Part shown: positions 5,101 to 11,422 of the stretch, one piece after another
How the letters are laid out: every line of letters starts with the position of its first letter
How positions within the stretch are numbered: the stretch's first letter is position 1
DNA from: JAHJBR01 sp040757035
Lineage (GTDB): Archaea > Micrarchaeota > Micrarchaeia > Anstonellales > Bilamarchaeaceae
Assembly: GCA_040757035.1 (NCBI GenBank)
Contig: JBFLYM010000026.1
Location: forward strand, 1 to 13,468
Reading direction: 5' to 3'
Length of the DNA: 13,468 nucleotides
Program-made: the position numbers and the translations under genes
The notes under the pieces: generated by a model
Seen by the model: only the letters and a program-made list of their open reading frames with translations
The model's database searches: none
Told to the model about the DNA's origin: nothing

Positions 5101-5604
5101 ATGATTATACGCGATAAAACGGCCTTCGCTGAAGAAAGTGGAGTGCTCAAACAAATTGGAAAACCAATTGATATTATAAATAGCATTGCGAAAGATATAA
5201 AACTTATACATGTTGTGGATTTAAATGCAAAACTTGGAAACACTACAAATTTTGATTTGTACAACCATATGACATATAAGATAAATATAGAAGTTGAAAT
5301 GCCTCCTAAAGAGAGAATAATAAAAAAATTGTTAGATATGAAAGCACGCGTAGTGTTGGACCTACCATGTGCATTAAACCTAAAAAAATTTTCTGAAAAC
5401 ATAAGATTGCTTGTCGGCTTAGTAAAAAAAGAAGAACGTGAGGAAAACGTTTTTGATTATTATATTAAAACAGATGATGTTGAACTGTTAAAGGTACTCA
5501 CGAAAAACAAAACAAAAAAACGCGTTCTTCTTTATTCAAATAAAATCGGCGAGAAAGAAGCTGAAAATGCCGGAGTATTCGCATTAATTAGAGATTATTT
5601 TTAA
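5065..5604 (+). CDS. Short HisA-like TIM-barrel-family protein, function unknown
   Basis: A 179-residue protein overlapping the end of hisS by eight bases. Residues 48-63 (IHVVDLNAKLGNTTNF) closely resemble the LHVVDLDGA...N segment of HisA/HisF (beta/alpha)8 barrels, and KPIDIINSIAKDIK before it fits the preceding helix. Downstream, strand-helix alternation continues (INIEVE, ARVVLDL, IRLLVGLV, KRVLLYS), but where HisA has its GGGIR and GTAA phosphate-binding loops this protein has EMPPKE and DLPCAL. It is also much shorter than the roughly 240-residue HisA and lacks a clear AIDL strand with the first catalytic Asp. It is unlikely to be a working HisA. Three in-frame ATGs (5065, 5083, 5101) arise from an 18-bp duplication; the last gives MIIRDKTAF and may be the ancestral start. 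The 3' end overlaps the mutase gene tail to tail. Confidence 0.72.
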   Translation: MIKGIRMIKGIRMIIRDKTAFAEESGVLKQIGKPIDIINSIAKDIKLIHVVDLNAKLGNTTNFDLYNHMTYKINIEVEMPPKERIIKKLLDMKARVVLDLPCALNLKKFSENIRLLVGLVKKEEREENVFDYYIKTDDVELLKVLTKNKTKKRVLLYSNKIGEKEAENAGVFALIRDYF

Positions 5605-7000
5605 TGATTTCCTCATATTTTTTTATCTGTTCAGCTGCATTTTTTGCGGTTTTAGCTTCGGCAAAAACACGAATATAATCTTCTGTTCCTGATGCGCGTA
5701 CAATTATCCAACAATCAGGAAAATTTACTCTAACTCCATCGATGGTTATTATCTCCATGTCTGTTATTTTATCTTTTTGTATCATTTTTTGCATCGCTGC
5801 GAATTTTTCTATAATTTCTCTCTTCTTTTCCTTAGGAACAGGAATTTTTGTTTTTGCATTATAATATCTGGGGAGCTCGGCGACCCACATTGACAGAGGT
5901 TTTTCAGCAATCGCTTCAAGCATTTTCATTGCTGTTGCAAGACCATCTTTTGCAAGCGAAATTTCCTTCCAAATCACTCCTCCTACCTCTTCTCCAGCTA
6001 TGTCTGCGTTTTCCAAGAGTATTGCTTCGGAAAGATATGGTGCTCCGACCTTTGTGTAAATTGTGCGCGCATTATATTTTGTTGCAATATCTTCGGCAGC
6101 TTTACTTGTTGCAACAGTGGTTACTATTTTCCTTTGTTTTATTTTTCCTTTTATTTTTCCTGTTTTCCTAAATTTAAATAAAACAGAAAGCGCAAAGATC
6201 TTATCGCCTATGACAAAATTTCCTTTTTCATCAACTGCAACAAAACGATCAGCATCGCAATCCCATGCAAAACCGCAATCATAACTACCTTCTTTTACCA
6301 ATTTGATTAATTTACTTATATTTGCTTCGGTAGGCTCAGATGGTCTGCCTGGAAATCTACCATTAACTTCTGCATTTATCGCATTAACCTTTGCAATACG
6401 CTCAAACATTTTTAAATAAAGAGAACTTGTTCCATTTCCGAAATCGACCACAATATTTAATCTCGCTTTTTTTATTTTTTCCAAGTCTATATTTTTTTCT
6501 ATCGCAGCTATATGCTTAGCGGTTGTGTTTGTGATTTCTTTCATTGCTTTTACTTCATTCCAATCCGCATGTTTAATACTATCCATAATTTTTTCTATCT
6601 CTTCTCCGCGTTCCTTTGAAATTGTAATACCTTTACCATCAATAAACTTAAGCGCGTTTTGTTCCGGCGGATTGTGCGAAGCAGTAATAATAATCAGACC
6701 ATCGGCCTTTTCCTTTTTTAACATAAATTCAGCCGCAGGAGCAGAACATATGGCAAGATCAATCGCTTCACAACCAACCGATGCAAGTCCGCTTTTTACC
6801 GCACTTGCCAGACATTGCCCTGTCAATCTTATGTCTCGCCCAACAAGTATTCTTTCATGTTTTTGTTTTTTTTCATGTTTTTCACGTTTTTTTTCACGCT
6901 TTGTCCAGATACCAAACGCTTGAGCTGCCTTAAGCGCAAGCATCGGACTAAGCTCATGAAACAAACCGCGTATTCCATTTGTACCAAAATATTTCGTCAT
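5588..7000 (-). CDS. glmM: Phosphoglucosamine mutase / phosphomannomutase family
   Basis: A 470-residue alpha-D-phosphohexomutase, four-domain fold. Active-site blocks: the phosphoserine loop IITASHNPPEQNALKF (Ser108), the Mg-binding loop DCDADR (247-252, three Asp kept but Cys where Gly is usual), the sugar-binding loop GEEVGG (336-341) and the phosphate-binding loop RASGTEDYIRV (435-445). It would interconvert hexosamine-6-P and hexosamine-1-P (GlmM) or mannose phosphates; sequence alone cannot separate these in archaea, but the presence of glmS 4.4 kb away favours glucosamine. Residues 34-50 are a Lys/Glu/His-rich insertion (KREKKREKHEKKQKHER) between the first helix and the strand ILVGRD. 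The start has GAGG nine bases upstream. It follows DNA polymerase by 31 bp on the same strand and overlaps the HisA-like gene by 17 bp at its 3' end. Confidence 0.9.
   Translation of the reverse strand: MTKYFGTNGIRGLFHELSPMLALKAAQAFGIWTKREKKREKHEKKQKHERILVGRDIRLTGQCLASAVKSGLASVGCEAIDLAICSAPAAEFMLKKEKADGLIIITASHNPPEQNALKFIDGKGITISKERGEEIEKIMDSIKHADWNEVKAMKEITNTTAKHIAAIEKNIDLEKIKKARLNIVVDFGNGTSSLYLKMFERIAKVNAINAEVNGRFPGRPSEPTEANISKLIKLVKEGSYDCGFAWDCDADRFVAVDEKGNFVIGDKIFALSVLFKFRKTGKIKGKIKQRKIVTTVATSKAAEDIATKYNARTIYTKVGAPYLSEAILLENADIAGEEVGGVIWKEISLAKDGLATAMKMLEAIAEKPLSMWVAELPRYYNAKTKIPVPKEKKREIIEKFAAMQKMIQKDKITDMEIITIDGVRVNFPDCWIIVRASGTEDYIRVFAEAKTAKNAAEQIKKYEEIIKNNL
5618..5624 (+). terminator. 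T7 tract after the hisS transcript
   Basis: Seven consecutive T residues lie 14 bp after the stop of the HisA-like gene, preceded by another T5 run at 5598-5602. An oligo-T stretch of this kind can end archaeal transcription. It lies inside the convergent mutase coding region, so its use would have to coexist with antisense transcription. Confidence 0.35.
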
Positions 7001-7031
7001 GTTTTATGGCCTCATTTAGTGGATCGATATA

Positions 7032-9581
7032 CTAAAAAAAATGCCCTAAGTTTTTTTGTCTTCCTTTATTTTTTAAATCATCTTCATTATAGCCAAGCTC
7101 CTTAAGTATTTTCATCACCGCGGGGAGCACCTGATTGTTTATATAATAATCAGAATCGTAATCTTTCTCTTTTACATATTCCGCAATTTCTGCTTTTTCT
7201 GAAATGCTCTTCCCGCTTTTCGTAATTACATACGCTATAACACTTCCTTTTTCAAGCGGAACGCCGCGCGCGATTGCTTTTTTTGCAGCCGCAAGCTCTG
7301 GGCTTATAATATCGTAATTTTCTGGTTTTTTTGTAAGTTGGGTGTAAATAACAAGTTCTTCTATTTTTACACCGCCGCCTTTAAGTTTTTCAATTGTTTC
7401 TTTTACTGCGGCAACCGCTTTTTCTTTGCTTCCTTCTTTTAAAATTATCTCAAGCACCTTATATTGTATATCCTTTGCAATTTTGCTCCAATCTCTGCGC
7501 ACGAGTTCAAATCCGCGTATCTTTATGCTTCCATCTTCAGCTAATAGCGCGTATTTTTTCTTTGCGCCTTTCTCATCTTGTTTTTTTGAAACAAAAACTC
7601 CGCGCGAATAAAAATTTTCAAGTTCAAGCTCCATTTTTTCAGGTAATTTGTGGTTTGTTTCATCCAAAAATGCGAGCGCGTCTTCCTTTTTTTTGTCTCC
7701 GAGCAACAAAAAAAGCGAGTCCGTGTCTGCATAAAGCACTTTGAATCCTGCAGCCTCGGCTTGCGAGGCGGCTTTGTGTATATGCATTCTTCCCCATGCA
7801 GTAACGCTTTCCGCGCATTGTCTGTTATACCAGCGCGAACGCGCATAACCTAAATAACCATAAAAAGAATTTGCCAAAATTTTGAGCGCGTGGCTTCGCG
7901 CGTAAAGTTTTTTGTATTCTTGGCTCTGTTTATCGTATTTCTTAAGTTCTTGTTTCACTTCAATGCGCATATTCAAAACGCGCTCAAGCGTACTTGGTAT
8001 CACGCCCTTTGGTCCGCTTATAAATTTCGCACCGGTCGGAGAAACATAAATTTTATTAGAGTTGTTTTCATAACTTTCATGAGTTCCATAATGTTCAACA
8101 TGTTCTGAATGTTTTTGGCATTTCGCGAGAGAAGCTGGATCTATATTATACGAAATTATTATTGATGGGTATAGGCCGCGAAAATCAAAAACCGCGATAT
8201 TTTCGTAAATTCCTGGCTCTGGAAGTTTGACAAATGCTCCTTCAATTGGATTTCGCTGCCGCTCAATAATTTCGCTTTCATTCGGTTTTGAAGGAATTAT
8301 TTCGCCTCTAATTTGAGATTGGTGCATAAGCAGATTTTCAACAAGTTGCCCGCTTGTAGTCAAACTTACGTCAAACAACGGCATTTTTGTTAATTTACTT
8401 AGTTCAATGAAAAGCGGAAGGACGGTTTCTCCTAATTCCAATGTAACTACAGAATCACCGAGCGAATATTCTACCAATTCGTCAAGCGCGCCACTATCCC
8501 ACATTTCCCATATATTCAATCGTTTTATCATTCTTTTTTTCTTATTGGTCATCTCTTCATAAATTTTTTCCAGTGTAAATTCCTGTGCCTTTATCAAACC
8601 GATAAACCCAAAAAACCGTATTCCGGGATAAATATCCAAATGTATTCTTCCGTTAATTTTTGCGCCGTTAATCATTCCTTTTTTTATTAATTTAAGGTTT
8701 GTGCTATGCCGTCCTCTGCCGCGTCCGAGTGAAAAAGTTATGTTTAACATTTCTGCTCTTGTTTTTAGATATGGAAGATCAAAAACGCTTGAATTGTATC
8801 CATAAATCAAATCAGGATCTACATCATTTATTTTTCTGCAAAAATCCAAAATCATTTCGCTTTCATTTTTAGAGGTGTGAACAAATTTTTTTTCGCTTTG
8901 CTTATAAGTAAATACTCCATATTCATTATTGAAGTTTTCATCGTTGTCTTTAAATTCATCTTCGTATTTTCCTTTGCATTTATATCTGTCCTCGCCTTTA
9001 TTATTGCATTCGCATCCGCTTTTGCATGCATAGCTTATCATTATTATTGGGTCCTTGTTTATTCTTGGTGCGCCAAGCGGATTATACGTTTCTATATCAA
9101 AGGCTAATTTTTTTAGAGGAATGTCGTCTTTGCTTTCTTTGATTGTTATGAATTTTTTTATTTCTTTTCCTTCGCGTTCGTATTCCAAAACTGCAAACGG
9201 GGAAATATTCATATCCATTGTAAATCGTTTTGCATAATGTATTCCGTGTTCGTAGCATTTAAACGGAATTGTCGATCTAAGCACAACTACATCAGAAGGT
9301 TTGTGGCAGTATATCTTCAAAAGTCTTGTTTTTTCCCCGCGAAATATTCTTTCAACTTCTTCAATATACTTTATTCTTATAATTTCATTGTTTTTTCTTA
9401 TTGCCAATTTTGAAATTTCCTCTTTTTTCTCAATTGCATCAGTATAGAAATAAGGATCGTATGCATAAAGCAGTCTGGTTGTTTTTTTTCCTTTTACAAG
9501 AAGTCGTGCATATGTTCTATTATTTTTGTAAATATAATCAACATCTAAAAAAATTGCCTTTTTAGTCTTTTTAGTAATCAT
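7032..9581 (-). CDS. polB: Family B DNA polymerase (archaeal replicative type)
   Basis: At 849 residues this is a full-length archaeal B-family DNA polymerase with 3'-5' exonuclease. The N-terminal region aligns with the archaeal uracil-sensing domain (SDVVVLRSTI and HYAKRFTMDMNISP). Exonuclease motifs are FDIET (161-165), YGYNSSVFD (260-268) and YSLGD (372-376); polymerase motifs are A DFRGLYPSI (466-474), B KILANSFYGYLGY (567-579) and C YADTDS (617-622), so both activities should be intact. No intein interrupts these sites. The last residues, QKNLGHFF (842-849), are a consensus PCNA-interacting peptide. A cysteine-rich insertion (CKSGCECNN...KC, 186-202) follows Exo I. The ATG at 9581 is preferred over a TTG four codons upstream because TATA-like elements place the transcript start close to 9588-9597. 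It is probably co-transcribed with the mutase gene. Confidence 0.97.
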   Translation of the reverse strand: MITKKTKKAIFLDVDYIYKNNRTYARLLVKGKKTTRLLYAYDPYFYTDAIEKKEEISKLAIRKNNEIIRIKYIEEVERIFRGEKTRLLKIYCHKPSDVVVLRSTIPFKCYEHGIHYAKRFTMDMNISPFAVLEYEREGKEIKKFITIKESKDDIPLKKLAFDIETYNPLGAPRINKDPIIMISYACKSGCECNNKGEDRYKCKGKYEDEFKDNDENFNNEYGVFTYKQSEKKFVHTSKNESEMILDFCRKINDVDPDLIYGYNSSVFDLPYLKTRAEMLNITFSLGRGRGRHSTNLKLIKKGMINGAKINGRIHLDIYPGIRFFGFIGLIKAQEFTLEKIYEEMTNKKKRMIKRLNIWEMWDSGALDELVEYSLGDSVVTLELGETVLPLFIELSKLTKMPLFDVSLTTSGQLVENLLMHQSQIRGEIIPSKPNESEIIERQRNPIEGAFVKLPEPGIYENIAVFDFRGLYPSIIISYNIDPASLAKCQKHSEHVEHYGTHESYENNSNKIYVSPTGAKFISGPKGVIPSTLERVLNMRIEVKQELKKYDKQSQEYKKLYARSHALKILANSFYGYLGYARSRWYNRQCAESVTAWGRMHIHKAASQAEAAGFKVLYADTDSLFLLLGDKKKEDALAFLDETNHKLPEKMELELENFYSRGVFVSKKQDEKGAKKKYALLAEDGSIKIRGFELVRRDWSKIAKDIQYKVLEIILKEGSKEKAVAAVKETIEKLKGGGVKIEELVIYTQLTKKPENYDIISPELAAAKKAIARGVPLEKGSVIAYVITKSGKSISEKAEIAEYVKEKDYDSDYYINNQVLPAVMKILKELGYNEDDLKNKGRQKNLGHFF

Positions 9582-9610
9582 ATGCAAAACCAACCAAATA
9601 TTTGAACGAG

Positions 9611-9628
9611 GATATACTCATAAACCTT
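9611..9628 (-). promoter_or_regulatory. Probable TATA elements for polB
   Basis: Reading the minus strand, TTTATGAG and then GTATATCC lie about 42 and 32 bases before the ATG at 9581, which gives a leader of only some 7 to 16 bases. The hairpin-forming sequence at 9625-9641 is immediately upstream. The two elements are fair rather than strong matches. Confidence 0.35.
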
Positions 9629-9641
9629 TATGGTCTAAAGG
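9625..9641. promoter_or_regulatory. Small inverted repeat in the polB divergent promoter
   Basis: CCTTTA (9625-9630) and TAAAGG (9636-9641) are perfect inverted repeats around TGGTC. It lies at the upstream edge of the polB TATA-like region, where an archaeal regulator could bind. Short and AT-rich, so it may be chance. Confidence 0.25.
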
Positions 9642-9680
9642 CCGTAGCTTCCTTATTTTGAATTTGTTAAGCTCGGGTCA

Positions 9681-9690
9681 AAATATAAAT
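9681..9690 (+). promoter_or_regulatory. TATA box upstream of the 9743 gene
   Basis: AAATATAAAT follows a purine-rich stretch (GGGTCAAA) that could act as a BRE. A second TATA-like run, TTTTTATATTT, lies at 9702-9712; either gives a leader long enough for the AGGT site at 9732. An inverted repeat ATCAAT (9694-9699) / ATTGAT (9713-9718) flanks the second element. Confidence 0.45.
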
Positions 9691-9731
9691 TTAATCAATG
9701 ATTTTTATATTTATTGATAGATTTTAATTAT

Positions 9732-9735
9732 AGGT
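9732..9735 (+). promoter_or_regulatory. Ribosome binding site deciding the start at 9743
   Basis: AGGT ends seven bases before the ATG at 9743. The in-frame TTG at 9737 is only one base further on and could not be served by it. Confidence 0.5.
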
Positions 9736-9742
9736 TTTGATT

Positions 9743-10795
9743 ATGGTAGAACCAATGTCCGTATCATCACAACCGCTTGGACACAAGGAGCGGCCATTTC
9801 AGCTTGTAGGCTACCACCGCATTGATCCTTATTTGATATCTGCTTTTTTTTTGTTGTGCAGTGCCCTCCGTTCCGCGCTTAATGAACCGACAAATACAAC
9901 AAAAACGAATGAGCTTGAAAGACAAATACAATTAACGCTTGCAAATCAGAATATGCGCACGATATTTGATATGCTTGAAAGAGAAATGAGGCGTCAGAGC
10001 GACCAACAACGAAACGCTTATAATGAAGCTAACGTACGCAAAGTAGAGTTAGATGCTTTTTTTACATATACTTGCGCGGGAAAAACAGAGGAAAAAATTC
10101 ATGCGCTTTCTGATCTTTTGAATGATGTGAAAAAATCCGAAGAGGCGATCGCGATTTTGGATAATTATGCGGAAAAATTGAGCGAATCTCAATTTACAAA
10201 AATAATCGCGCTTGCTGAAAAAAGAGAAATAAACAAAGATGATGTGCTGAGTGCGTTAGGTAAAAACTTTCCTCCGGAATTTGCGAATGCGCTTTACGTA
10301 TTAATAACAAAGCAAGAAGCGGCTGCAGTAGCTGTGCAGAACTTTCTGGTTTTTGAGAGAGATGAATTCAAAAAAGTATTTGGAATAGCACAAAAGAACG
10401 AGGTGCTTTCGCTTTTGACTCTTTATAAGAAAATTATCGGTGACGCGAAATTCGCGAAAATGCGCGAAAGCGTGATGCAGGGCGACTTTGCAACGATATT
10501 TGCTGAGATAAGAAAAATGGGATTAATGAATCAATATATCTTTTTTGCGCTGCTCGCTCCTCATTTGATGCGTAATGGGATGTGGAGTTCATCAATACTT
10601 CGCATGGTTTCCAAAATTTTAGACAAAATAGGAAATATATCGCAAAGGTTAGGTATTGACCAGAACAAAACAAAGGTTAGATATATGTGTAAAGCGAAAA
10701 AATTCCTATCTAAATTTGCGGATTTCAAAGGAATTAATCTTTCTCTATTTTCTGCTGCATTTCTTTCAGCGCTAAAATACGTTCTAGATAGATAA
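9743..10795 (+). CDS. Uncharacterised 350-residue helical protein
   Basis: I do not recognise this protein. After a polar start it has a hydrophobic segment (YLISAFFLLCSALRSAL, 30-46) that is short and contains an Arg, so it is more likely a buried helix than a membrane anchor. The rest alternates charged and hydrophobic residues in a predominantly alpha-helical pattern: a heptad-like stretch (LERQIQLTLANQN, then MLEREMRRQSDQQR), then helical hairpins such as LSDLLNDVKKSEEAIAILDN and a basic C-terminal third (MCKAKKFLSKFADFK). No catalytic or metal-binding motif is evident. It is divergent from polB with a 161-bp shared promoter region and converges on the next gene, overlapping it by 62 bp. 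The ATG at 9743 is chosen by the AGGT site; TTG at 9737 is the alternative. A link to replication is suggested only by location. Confidence 0.75.
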   Translation: MVEPMSVSSQPLGHKERPFQLVGYHRIDPYLISAFFLLCSALRSALNEPTNTTKTNELERQIQLTLANQNMRTIFDMLEREMRRQSDQQRNAYNEANVRKVELDAFFTYTCAGKTEEKIHALSDLLNDVKKSEEAIAILDNYAEKLSESQFTKIIALAEKREINKDDVLSALGKNFPPEFANALYVLITKQEAAAVAVQNFLVFERDEFKKVFGIAQKNEVLSLLTLYKKIIGDAKFAKMRESVMQGDFATIFAEIRKMGLMNQYIFFALLAPHLMRNGMWSSSILRMVSKILDKIGNISQRLGIDQNKTKVRYMCKAKKFLSKFADFKGINLSLFSAAFLSALKYVLDR

Positions 10796-11327
10796 AAGGA
10801 ACTCTAGATGATAAAGACTTGTTATCGCTATCCGGTAGAAGAGATTCTATCTTTAATCTATCACCTCTATGATACAAAATACTAAGTGGAATGTTTATTT
10901 CTTGTTTTGCTATTAATTGATCTTGATCTGCAGAGCTATTATCTTTTAGGGATGTATATTCTGCATACTCAAAAATCAAAGAACAAATTAATGAAGATTT
11001 GTATAATATGTTACCATTATCGAATGGTATAACGTTCGGAAGTCCGCCATCAGCGGATTTAGTCCCTGTCAAAGCTTTTATTACATTAAAAACTATTTGT
11101 ATATGAAATATATCATAGCGGATATCATATGATTCACCGTGCTCATTCGGAATGTTTGTAATGTTTACAATCTTTGGTTTATCCTTCGCACATAATCTGT
11201 TTATGTGGGTTATTTCCCTCATTAAATTTATTGTATCAAACAATACTGTCAGTTTTTTTAGAGCAGGTTTTGAATTATAATTATGCGAAAATCGTATTCC
11301 TATTTGATTTATATCAAGTGCGTTCAT
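10734..11327 (-). CDS. Uncharacterised 197-residue protein
   Basis: No family recognised. The sequence is mixed alpha/beta (for example LTVLFDTINLMREITHINRL, YDIFHIQIVFNVIKALTG, then FIYLERILALKEMQQKIEKD at the C-terminus), without signal peptide, membrane segment, cysteine cluster or obvious active-site motif. The middle, around residues 130-140, is Asp/Ser-rich (SLKDNSSADQDQ) and may be a loop. A good TATA box 26 bases before the ATG supports expression as a leaderless mRNA. Its last 20 codons are antisense to the 3' end of the plus-strand orphan. It lies 95 bp downstream of glmS on the same strand but seems to have its own promoter. It could be a fast-evolving or lineage-specific gene. Confidence 0.7.
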   Translation of the reverse strand: MNALDINQIGIRFSHNYNSKPALKKLTVLFDTINLMREITHINRLCAKDKPKIVNITNIPNEHGESYDIRYDIFHIQIVFNVIKALTGTKSADGGLPNVIPFDNGNILYKSSLICSLIFEYAEYTSLKDNSSADQDQLIAKQEINIPLSILYHRGDRLKIESLLPDSDNKSLSSRVPFIYLERILALKEMQQKIEKD

Positions 11328-11348
11328 AGCTATATTTGTAAGTTATTA

Positions 11349-11356
11349 TTTATAAA
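11349..11356 (-). promoter_or_regulatory. TATA box of a leaderless gene
   Basis: TTTATAAA (its own reverse complement) is centred 25-26 bases before the ATG at 11327, the usual TATA-to-start distance in archaea, with AAGG directly upstream on the minus strand as possible BRE. Transcription should therefore begin at or within a base or two of the ATG, and no Shine-Dalgarno is present. Confidence 0.6.
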
Positions 11357-11422
11357 CCTTCGTGTAGATTTCTATATTACAAAATTACAGAACATTCGGG
11401 GTCGTCACGCACCTTTCTCCCT

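Noticed and set aside
3679..7025. Shared TTTAGTGGATC at 3679-3689 and 7015-7025
   Set aside because: An 11-base match in a 13-kb AT-rich window is expected by chance; the flanking bases diverge.
7032..9581. Intein in DNA polymerase B
   Set aside because: Motifs A, B and C are contiguous and the length is normal; the insertion seen is a short cysteine-rich loop with no splicing motifs.
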